The notes beneath the pieces are model-generated. The model worked only from the letters and a program-made list of their open reading frames with translations, was not told where the DNA came from and searched no databases. A stretch of 5,638 nt of DNA. It comes from Saprospirales bacterium (lineage in GTDB: Bacteria > Bacteroidota > Bacteroidia > Chitinophagales > Saprospiraceae). The DNA is taken from positions 1 through 5,638 of the forward strand of contig DLXL01000015.1 in the NCBI GenBank assembly GCA_003448025.1. Reading direction: 5' to 3'. The translations under genes were made by a program, and so were the position numbers. The first letter of the stretch is position 1. Each line of letters starts with the position of its first letter. This document shows positions 1-5,638 of the stretch, piece after piece.

Positions 1-108
1 ATCCGCGTCATCCGCGTTCCAAATCCAATCCGCGTTCCAAATCCGAGTTCCCAACACGCGTTCAAAAACACAAAAGTGAGGTTTTCATCCACGTTCTGAG
101 TCAAAAAC
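1..108. repeat. Degenerate short tandem repeat array, intergenic
   Basis: An 18-base unit, ATCCGCGTTCCAAATCC plus A or G, occurs twice in tandem at 10-27 and 28-45 with 17 of 18 bases identical. It is preceded by a truncated copy (ATCCGCGTC, 1-9). Looser versions of the CGCGTTC/CACGTTC core follow at about 45-55, 57-69 and 86-108. The array may begin before the window. All three forward frames are open for a good part of it (one to base 96, another to base 185), but the peptides are low-complexity repeats of the kind IRVPNP and look non-coding. Similar CCGCGT-rich simple repeats are, to my knowledge, common between genes in Bacteroidota; the function here is unknown. Confidence 0.6.
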
Positions 109-140
109 ATGCAATGATTTTTACTACCGAGTGTAAATCC

Positions 141-148
141 TATTTTTG
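141..148 (+). promoter_or_regulatory. Candidate -7 box (TAnnTTTG) for the ABC transporter gene
   Basis: TATTTTTG matches the Bacteroidota -7 consensus TAnnTTTG exactly and lies 30 bases before the GTG start. It would give a leader of roughly 20-25 bases. The matching upstream TTG is not found at the usual 17-23 base distance; only a T-run at 118-122 lies there. This is therefore a half-supported promoter. Confidence 0.4.
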
Positions 149-177
149 CACCCAACCCCGTCACCCCAACATGCATC

Positions 178-2367
178 GTGGATAAGTTTCCTTTTGATAA
201 ACAGTATGACTCCTCAGATTGTGGCGCTGCCTGCCTGCGCATGATCGGGCGACATTATGGGCGGTATTATTCCATTGAATATCTGCGCCAGTTGTCGCAT
301 ACCGACAAAGTAAGCGCGTCGCTGGCTGGTATAGCGGAGGCTGCGGAAAAGATTGGATTTCGGACCCTTGGGGTAAAAACCGGATTCAATCGCCTGTCGA
401 AAGATATTCCATTGCCTTGCGTGGCGCATTGGAAGCAGGATCACTTTGTAGTGGTGTATAAAATATCCGGCGGGGAGGTTTTTGTAGCCGACCCTGCCAG
501 TGGAAAATCCCAGATGAAAGAGCAGGATTTTCTCAATGGCTGGATCAGCGATGTGGTCAATACGGAGCCTCAGGGCATATTATTATTGCTGGAATCCACT
601 CCGGAGTTCTACAAACGTGAGGGCGAAAATAACAACCGCTCGGGGTTCAAATTTCTTTGGCCTTATGTCATGCAACACAAAAGGCTGATCTGGCAGTTGG
701 GTATCGGTTTACTGTTGGGCAGTGTCATTCAGCTTGTTTTCCCTTTCTTAATGCAGGTATTGGTAGACAAAGGGGTTCAGTTGCGCGATTTGCATTTTGT
801 ATACCTCATTCTGGCCGCTCAGGGCATGCTGTTTGCCAGTCAGGTCGCCGTGGAATTCATCAGAGGCTGGATTCTTTTACACATTGGCACCAGGATCAAC
901 ATCAACCTGGTTTCGGATTTCCTGCTCAAATTGATGCGTCTGCCTATGTCGTATTTCGATGCAAAGATGACGGGTGATTTATTGCAGCGGATTTACGACA
1001 ATGAACGGGTGGAGCGTTTTTTGACCTCCTCATCTTTGGTCACCCTGTTTTCGCTGGTAAATCTGGTGGTATTCGGTGGGGTATTGTTGTTTTACAACTC
1101 CCTGATTTTTCTGGTATTTTTTTTAGGCGCCCTGGGTTATTTCGGCTGGGTTTGGCTGTTTATGGCCCGCAGGCGTTCGCTCGATTATCGCCGGTTTGAG
1201 CAGATGGCCGAAAACCAGAATGCCCTGATCCAATTGGTCAACGGCATGCAGGAAATCAAATTACACAATGCAGAGCGACAAAAACGCTGGGCCTGGGAGC
1301 GAATTCAGGCGCGATTGTTTCGTGTGAATGTACAATATCTGTCTACCGACCAATCCCAACGAGCCGGGGCAGCATTTATCAATGAAGGGAAAAACATTCT
1401 TATCTCTGTATTGGCGGCTCAGGCGGTGATTGACAATCAAATGAGCCTGGGCGCCATGTTGGCTGTTCAGTACATCATCGGACACATGAACGCGCCGCTG
1501 GAGTCACTGGTGCAGTTCCTCCTGCATGCACAGGAAGCAAAGATCAGTCTGGAACGCATGAACGAGGTACATGAACGGGCAGATGAAACCTTGAATGAAG
1601 AGTCTAAAGTCAGCGAACTACCCAAAAATGGCGATTTAACCCTGCAAAATGTCTCATTTCGATATGGAGGGCCACATGATCCATGGGTATTGAAACACCT
1701 CAACCTGCATTTCCCTCACGGAAAAACCACGGCCATTGTAGGTACTTCCGGCTCCGGAAAGACCACATTGCTCAAATTATTGCTGCATTTTTATGCTCCT
1801 CAGGAAGGCAGTGTGCGACTCAATGATCTTGGTCTCGACAGCTTTTTGCCTCGTACCTGGCGATCCAGTTGTGGGGTGGTGATGCAGGATGGATTTATTT
1901 TTAATGACACCATCGCCCGTAATATCGCCCTGGGCGTAGAAAATATCGACCGTGTACGCTTGCTGGAAGCCGCCAAAACAGCTAATATACAAGGGTATAT
2001 CGAGTCGCTGCCGCTGGGATATAATACCAAAATTGGTCAGGACGGAACCGGATTAAGTCAGGGACAAAAACAACGCCTCCTGATTGCCCGTGCCATTTAT
2101 AAAAACCCGCAATACCTGTTTTTTGATGAGGCCACCAACGCTTTGGATGCACATAATGAAAAGGTGATCATGCACAACCTGGAAACTGCCTTTCATGGCA
2201 AAACAGTGGTCATTGTAGCCCACCGGTTGAGCACTGTCCGGAATGCAGATAATATTATAGTGCTTGACAAGGGAGAAGTGATTGAACAAGGCACCCACCA
2301 GGAGTTGACGCAGAAGCGTGGAGCCTATTACCAACTGGTGAGAGAACAACTGGAGTTAGGGAGTTAG
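178..2367 (+). CDS. Peptidase-containing ABC transporter (C39 peptidase, double-glycine leader type)
   Basis: This inner-membrane exporter (729 residues, full length for the family) is predicted to cleave the leader of a peptide substrate and pump the peptide out using ATP. Residues 1-140 are a C39 cysteine peptidase. Gln9 (oxyanion hole), Cys15 in SDCG, His89 in DHFVVV and Asp105 in ADP are all present, so the protease should be active. Residues about 165-440 hold six hydrophobic segments (near 172-192, 206-227, 287-307, 309-328, 405-418, 423-436). Residues about 485-725 are the ATPase: Walker A GTSGSGKTT 522-530, Q-loop Gln570, signature LSQGQ 626-630, Walker B LFFDE 647-651, switch His682. 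The GTG start is chosen because the protein then begins just before the peptidase motif; the frame has a stop at 115-117 and no in-frame ATG or GTG in between. No Shine-Dalgarno is visible. No adaptor protein or double-glycine substrate lies nearby, so the cargo is unknown. The family call is firm. Confidence 0.95.
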   Translation: MDKFPFDKQYDSSDCGAACLRMIGRHYGRYYSIEYLRQLSHTDKVSASLAGIAEAAEKIGFRTLGVKTGFNRLSKDIPLPCVAHWKQDHFVVVYKISGGEVFVADPASGKSQMKEQDFLNGWISDVVNTEPQGILLLLESTPEFYKREGENNNRSGFKFLWPYVMQHKRLIWQLGIGLLLGSVIQLVFPFLMQVLVDKGVQLRDLHFVYLILAAQGMLFASQVAVEFIRGWILLHIGTRININLVSDFLLKLMRLPMSYFDAKMTGDLLQRIYDNERVERFLTSSSLVTLFSLVNLVVFGGVLLFYNSLIFLVFFLGALGYFGWVWLFMARRRSLDYRRFEQMAENQNALIQLVNGMQEIKLHNAERQKRWAWERIQARLFRVNVQYLSTDQSQRAGAAFINEGKNILISVLAAQAVIDNQMSLGAMLAVQYIIGHMNAPLESLVQFLLHAQEAKISLERMNEVHERADETLNEESKVSELPKNGDLTLQNVSFRYGGPHDPWVLKHLNLHFPHGKTTAIVGTSGSGKTTLLKLLLHFYAPQEGSVRLNDLGLDSFLPRTWRSSCGVVMQDGFIFNDTIARNIALGVENIDRVRLLEAAKTANIQGYIESLPLGYNTKIGQDGTGLSQGQKQRLLIARAIYKNPQYLFFDEATNALDAHNEKVIMHNLETAFHGKTVVIVAHRLSTVRNADNIIVLDKGEVIEQGTHQELTQKRGAYYQLVREQLELGS

Positions 2368-2370
2368 GGA
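2352..2370 (+). repeat. Tandem octamer GGAGTTAG x2 spanning the transporter stop codon
   Basis: GGAGTTAG occurs at 2352-2359 and again at 2360-2367, followed by GGA. The in-frame TAG stop of the transporter (2365-2367) is the end of the second copy, so the last residues (LELGS) are encoded by the repeat. It may be slippage or invasion of a simple intergenic repeat into the gene's 3' end. Confidence 0.6.
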
Positions 2371-2534
2371 ATGTGGTAAATATGGGGGGGAGGAGGAAAA
2401 TAATTGCAAAAAGAAGAAACGGGAATTGGGGGTAATTCGTTCTTTTGCTTTGAAAACAAATGAAGGTGCTGTGGCGTTATAGACCGTATTGAGAGAACAA
2501 GTCATCTACTGTTTGAAAGTTTGTTTACGTAACC

Positions 2535-2819
2535 ATGCAACAAAGTCAATCCGTTTCAGAAGCGCTTAGAAATCTGGAAGCCAAGGGATATCATTTAGCC
2601 GACTCCCATACTGATCAACCTGAAGAAGGCTCCCAACCCAACGACTGGCGTTTGGATTCTGTTCAAAAAGTACATGAAGAGGGCAAAAATGCGCTGCTCA
2701 TCGCTGTTTCAAGTGCCAGCAGGCGTTTGAAACTGGTGTTTTTGGAATCCACTTTTTCACCCTCTGATTTTTCTCCGCTCACCCTTTTGCGCAAGCTGTT
2801 TCCCAACAAGTCGAAATGA
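2535..2819 (+). CDS. Small conserved-looking protein of unknown function, coupled to folP
   Basis: This 94-residue cytoplasmic protein has no signal peptide or membrane segment and I cannot assign it firmly. Residues 5-19 (SQSVSEALRNLEAKGY region) look like an amphipathic helix. Residues 20-37 are polar and probably loop. Residues 38-73 look like three beta strands (RLDSVQKV, ALLIAVSS, RLKLVFLEST), and a basic tail follows. The outline (S-EAL--L---GY, then a strand set ending in a short acidic stretch) recalls a roughly 100-residue Bacteroidota family often auto-named 'phosphoribosylpyrophosphate synthetase'. That name is itself doubtful, and the likeness is from memory only. Its TGA overlaps the folP ATG (ATGA, 2816-2819), which suggests translational coupling and one transcript. 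No Shine-Dalgarno precedes the ATG. It is real rather than chance: compact codon use, a sensible fold pattern and tight spacing to folP support it. Confidence 0.75.
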   Translation: MQQSQSVSEALRNLEAKGYHLADSHTDQPEEGSQPNDWRLDSVQKVHEEGKNALLIAVSSASRRLKLVFLESTFSPSDFSPLTLLRKLFPNKSK

Positions 2820-3640
2820 CCATCCTCTGCAATGGCCGCCTGCTCGACCTGTCTCAGCCGGTGGTTATGGGTATCCTCAACCTTACACCTGATTCCTTTT
2901 TCGACGGAGGGAAATACACCCATATAGACTCCATTGTACAACAGGCTGAGCAAATGCTTCGGGAAGGAGCTACTATCCTGGATCTTGGTGGCGCATCATC
3001 ACGACCGGGTGCAAAGGAGGTAAGTGAGGCCGAGGAGCTGAGTCGGGTGATGCCCGCAATCACCCGGATTGTCCAGGATTTTCCACAAGCCATTATTTCC
3101 ATAGACACCTGGCGTTCTGCAGTTGCCAGAGAAGCGGTACAGGCAGGTGCACATATCGTCAATGATATTTCAGGAGGCCAATTCGATGCTGCATTGTTCC
3201 AAACCGTTGGGTCATTGCAAGTGCCTTATGTACTGATGCATATGCAGGGTACTCCGCAGACCATGCAACAAAACCCTCATTATGAAGATGTTGTAACAGA
3301 AGTTTTGGATTATTTTATTCAAAAAACAGCATTGTTGCGGGCTGCAGGGGTTAAAGACATTGTGCTGGATCCCGGCTTTGGTTTTGGCAAAACCGTTGCG
3401 CATAACTATACGCTGCTCAAACATTTATACGTATTTGAAAAGGTACTTGAGTTGCCTGTTTTGGCAGGTATTTCCAGAAAATCCATGATATGCAAGCCCC
3501 TGGGCATATCTCCGGAAAATGCCTTGAACGGGACCACGGCGGTACACATGGTTGCCCTTCAACAAGGCGCCCGGATTCTCCGTGTACATGATGTGCGTGA
3601 AGCCATGGAAGTGATCCGGCTCTGGCAATTATTACAGTAG
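2816..3640 (+). CDS. folP: Dihydropteroate synthase
   Basis: FolP condenses 6-hydroxymethyl-7,8-dihydropterin pyrophosphate with p-aminobenzoate to give 7,8-dihydropteroate in folate synthesis; it is the sulfonamide target. The protein (274 residues, normal length) is a complete TIM barrel with all family motifs. These are MGILNLTPDSFFDGG (18-32, Asn22 metal ligand), DLGGASSRPGA (56-66, loop 2), IDTWR (96-100, Asp97), NDISGG (116-121, Asn116), MHMQGTP (141-147), DPGFGFGKT (185-193, Asp185), GISRKSM (218-224, Lys222), NGTTA (238-242) and RVHDV (256-260, Arg256 and His258). Loop 2 reads GASSRPGA where E. coli has GESTRPGA; Ser for Thr62 is conservative, so no resistance claim is made. The ATG overlaps the stop of the upstream small gene by 4 bases, consistent with coupled translation. 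In many Bacteroidota folP is followed by the diadenylate cyclase gene; here it is not. Confidence 0.97.
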   Translation: MTILCNGRLLDLSQPVVMGILNLTPDSFFDGGKYTHIDSIVQQAEQMLREGATILDLGGASSRPGAKEVSEAEELSRVMPAITRIVQDFPQAIISIDTWRSAVAREAVQAGAHIVNDISGGQFDAALFQTVGSLQVPYVLMHMQGTPQTMQQNPHYEDVVTEVLDYFIQKTALLRAAGVKDIVLDPGFGFGKTVAHNYTLLKHLYVFEKVLELPVLAGISRKSMICKPLGISPENALNGTTAVHMVALQQGARILRVHDVREAMEVIRLWQLLQ

Positions 3641-3656
3641 TCTGGCAAACGCTTTC

Positions 3657-3677
3657 ATGTTAACGTATAACATTTTT
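3657..3677 (+). terminator. Weak intrinsic terminator candidate after folP
   Basis: ATGTTA (3657-3662) pairs with TAACAT (3668-3673) around a 5-base loop and runs straight into a T-run (3673-3677), 16 bases after the folP stop. The stem is short and AT-rich, so termination would be inefficient. The position is right and the next gene has its own promoter. Confidence 0.4.
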
Positions 3678-3710
3678 GGCTATTTTATTACATAGGTACC
3701 AAACCGGCGG

Positions 3711-3739
3711 TTGCGATGATTTTTGAAAGAGTATATTTG
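3711..3739 (+). promoter_or_regulatory. Bacteroidota-type promoter for the T9SS-secreted protein
   Basis: TTG at 3711-3713 is followed after 18 bases by TATATTTG (3732-3739). This matches the Bacteroidota TTG-N(17-23)-TAnnTTTG promoter pattern exactly in both elements. Transcription would start near 3745, leaving a short AT-rich leader of about 15 bases without a Shine-Dalgarno before the ATG at 3761, as is usual in this phylum. Confidence 0.7.
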
Positions 3740-3760
3740 TACAAATAAATCTACCGCATC

Positions 3761-5437
3761 ATGAAACACAATTATCTGCTAATTTCCCTATTGCTTATTT
3801 GCACCAAAGCCTTTTCCCAACCTCTTATTTGGGTAAATCCCATTCAATCAGCAACAGATTCACCGGATGAAACCGGCATAACCGTGCTGGATGTTGCCGT
3901 TTCTCCGGACGGCAACACCTATGTGGCCGGCATTTGCACTTATCCCTGTGCCTTTGCTCAGGGGGTTGCCGTCACACCTGATGCCGGCGGCCAATCCTTG
4001 TTCATTGCCAAATACAAATCCAACGGACAATTTGAATGGGTAAAAGATCTGGGGACTCTTGGTGAACACGCGGTCCATATTGTCGCACCATCTCTGGATG
4101 GCGTATATCTGGCAACTTCTTTTTCCGTGAGTAGTGTTGATTTGGGTAATGGTTTCAATGTATTCAGATCGTGTACCGGCCAATTTTGTGAAAATGCACT
4201 GATAGCCAAATTTGGTCCGTCCGGCGAAACCATATGGGCAAAAACCTACGAAGGAAGTAATATAGGCTTATTCTGGGTTTCAGGGATTGAACAAAATGCT
4301 GCAGGACAACTGATGGTTTGTATTGATTATGATTCTGAAATGCTTGATCTGGGGCCGGGCTTCGTTTTCAATAACCTGCCTTCAGCGGGGTTCTTTTTTT
4401 CCATCATAGAAGCGAATTCCGGAGCTACTGTCGATGTCAGATTCCCTGGCACCTTCGTGAGCATACCCTTTACGCAATCCCTCGCCTTCAACCAAAACGG
4501 CCAGGGGGTAATCACCGGACTGTTTTATGAACAGATTTCATTCACAAACGGCCCAACCTTAACTACAACTAACGACGAAACCAGCGCTTATTTTGCAGCC
4601 GGTATTGATGGCACAGGCAATGTGCAATGGGCAAGAAAAATCAACTCAAGCGATTATATGGATATTCTGGCAGCAGAGGTGGATAATGAAGCCGCTACAT
4701 ACCTTGCCATTGATGCCAGCGAGGATCTGCTGCTCGACAATAGCTCCATTTTATCCATAAACACCTCTTATGCCGGCGCCGTACTGAAGTTGAACAATAA
4801 CAGTTTTTCCATCCCGGTTTTCATTCCCTATGATACAGACGATTATGCTATTATGGACGTAGAAGTAGATCAATGGGGTATAATCTATACCGTAGGATAT
4901 ACCAGTGGAGACATTCAGTTCGGAAATGATCTGGTTGAAACAAATGGGTGTGTAGATGCCCTGCTTACCCAAACCAGTAACCTCGGGCTTCCCATCAGCG
5001 CCCGCAGTATAGGTGGCGGCGGCTGCGAGGTGATATCAAACGGTTATTATGGTTCATGTATTGATTTAGACATGTACGGCTTCCTCTACGGCGCTGGTTC
5101 GTTTTTATTTAATTTTAACGAAGACGGGTTTAACTTCAACGGCAGAGGTGGGTTTGTCACCAAGATCAATACCAGTATTGTCTCCGTTAACGAACCTGAA
5201 TTTGCCTCCGTGGATATCTTCCCCAATCCTTCTACAGGCACCTTTACGGTCAACCTTCCTGAAATGCCGCCATCAGACGCCCTTATTTCCATTTCCAATA
5301 CGCAGGGTCAGGAAGTATTCCGTCAGACCGCCAACCAACAGGAAATCGGACTGGAAACATCCCTGAGCGCAGGTATGTATCTGATAACCGTTACCGATGG
5401 CAAGCGGATTTATCGCGGCAAAATCCAAATCATATGA
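3761..5437 (+). CDS. Secreted beta-propeller-like repeat protein with T9SS type A sorting domain
   Basis: Residues 1-20 form a signal peptide (KHN n-region, LLISLLLIC core, cleavage likely after AFS or AFSQ). Residues about 43-472 contain roughly seven degenerate units of 40-60 residues. Each begins with a pattern like (D/E)VAV-PDGN-YV-G and most end with F(I/V)AK(Y/F)---G---W-K, resembling SBBP-type repeats. Unit starts are near 43, 105, 174, 240, 303, 365 and 434; seven would suit a single propeller. Residues about 483-558 are a T9SS type A C-terminal signal: DIFPNPSTGTFTV (485-497), SISNTQGQEVF (510-520), LSAGMYLITV (535-544) and a basic KR-YRGK end. The protein should pass the inner membrane by Sec and the outer membrane by T9SS, ending surface-attached or released with the tail removed. 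No enzyme motif is visible; binding or adhesion is only a guess. It is monocistronic, with its own promoter and a strong terminator. Confidence 0.9.
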   Translation: MKHNYLLISLLLICTKAFSQPLIWVNPIQSATDSPDETGITVLDVAVSPDGNTYVAGICTYPCAFAQGVAVTPDAGGQSLFIAKYKSNGQFEWVKDLGTLGEHAVHIVAPSLDGVYLATSFSVSSVDLGNGFNVFRSCTGQFCENALIAKFGPSGETIWAKTYEGSNIGLFWVSGIEQNAAGQLMVCIDYDSEMLDLGPGFVFNNLPSAGFFFSIIEANSGATVDVRFPGTFVSIPFTQSLAFNQNGQGVITGLFYEQISFTNGPTLTTTNDETSAYFAAGIDGTGNVQWARKINSSDYMDILAAEVDNEAATYLAIDASEDLLLDNSSILSINTSYAGAVLKLNNNSFSIPVFIPYDTDDYAIMDVEVDQWGIIYTVGYTSGDIQFGNDLVETNGCVDALLTQTSNLGLPISARSIGGGGCEVISNGYYGSCIDLDMYGFLYGAGSFLFNFNEDGFNFNGRGGFVTKINTSIVSVNEPEFASVDIFPNPSTGTFTVNLPEMPPSDALISISNTQGQEVFRQTANQQEIGLETSLSAGMYLITVTDGKRIYRGKIQII

Positions 5438-5462
5438 GTGCGGAATTGCAGGAAATGTTAAG

Positions 5463-5500
5463 AAAGGTTGGTGTTTTCAACAAAAACACCAACCTTTTTT
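5463..5500 (+). terminator. Strong intrinsic terminator
   Basis: AAAGGTTGGTGTTTT (5463-5477) is the perfect reverse complement of 5483-5497, giving a 15-base-pair stem with a 5-base CAACA loop. A run of six T (5495-5500) closes the stem and extends past it. It lies 25 bases after the stop of the T9SS-secreted protein. Because the stem has A-rich and T-rich ends it might also act on the opposite strand, but no gene is seen converging on it. Confidence 0.9.
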
Positions 5501-5595
5501 CATGATAAGATGTCTTCGTATTAATTGCTTGTTTAAGACACATTGCTGACACCATGCTATTGTTTTTGGGCAAGCACGAACAAACATTTTATATT

Positions 5596-5638
5596 ATGAA
5601 ACACAACATTCTACTTAGTCAGTCCTTAAAAACACTTT
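5596..5638 (+). CDS. Start of a further gene, truncated by the window end
   Basis: An ATG at 5596 opens a frame with no stop for the 14 complete codons left (MKHNILLSQSLKTL). It begins with the same MKHN as the secreted protein upstream; the first 20 bases of the two genes match at about 16 positions, including the first 11. It follows 95 bases of AT-rich spacer after a strong terminator, which suits a new transcription unit. The basic start followed by hydrophobic residues could be the beginning of a signal peptide, but too little is visible to say. Product unknown. Confidence 0.45.
   Translation, partial: MKHNILLSQSLKTL

Noticed and set aside
3..185. Frame open from the window edge to 185, including a 23-residue peptide from ATG 114 with two cysteines
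   Set aside because: It runs through the simple repeat array and the candidate promoter box, has no double-glycine motif and reads as low-complexity sequence; more likely chance than a peptide substrate gene.
2382..2435. 17-codon Arg/Lys-rich frame (ATG 2382 to TAA 2433) in the gap after the transporter
   Set aside because: Purine-rich low-complexity DNA beginning in a run of seven G; no start signal or other support.
2460..2492. 10-codon frame MKVLWRYRPY
   Set aside because: Too short, no ribosome signal, and overlaps the region expected to hold the promoter of the small gene.
2489..2515. TTG (2489-2491) with TACTGTTTG (2507-2515) as a promoter for the small gene and folP
   Set aside because: The -7 element has three rather than two bases between TA and TTTG, and the spacing of 15 is short; kept only as a possibility.
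2663..2953. Long minus-strand frames opposite the small gene and folP, and similar ones opposite the other genes
   Set aside because: They lie wholly over well-supported + strand genes, show no recognisable motifs and have no start signals; they are shadows.
5543..5568. TTG (5543-5545) and TGTTTTTG (5561-5568) as a promoter for the last partial gene
   Set aside because: The -7 box has TG instead of TA and the spacing is only 15 bases; some promoter is expected here but this one is not well supported.

Overview
The window looks like chromosomal DNA from a member of the Bacteroidota, probably of the Saprospiria/Chitinophagia type. Three things support this. The fourth gene ends in a type IX secretion (T9SS) type A sorting domain. 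Promoter-like sites match the Bacteroidota TTG / TAnnTTTG pattern. The gene starts lack Shine-Dalgarno sequences. All recognisable genes are on the + strand. Genus cannot be told from the sequence.

Layout: positions 1-108 hold a degenerate short repeat array with no convincing gene, followed by a candidate promoter box. Positions 178-2367 (GTG start) encode a complete peptidase-containing ABC transporter (C39 peptidase + six-helix membrane domain + ATPase), of the type that removes double-glycine leaders while exporting peptides. A 167-base gap follows. Next is a two-gene unit: a 94-residue protein of unknown function (2535-2819) overlapping by 4 bases with folP, dihydropteroate synthase (2816-3640). 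A weak hairpin/T-run follows folP. A good Bacteroidota promoter then precedes a secreted 558-residue protein (3761-5437) with a signal peptide, about seven beta-propeller-like repeats and a T9SS sorting domain. It is closed by a strong intrinsic terminator (5463-5500). A further open frame starts at 5596 and runs off the end.

The genes look like separate units: peptide maturation/export, folate synthesis, and a T9SS-exported surface protein. Only the small protein and folP are clearly coupled. No new multi-gene system is evident. The points most worth following are the transporter with no visible substrate or adaptor, the unknown small protein coupled to folP, the propeller-type T9SS cargo, and the short minicistron overlapping the transporter's GTG start.
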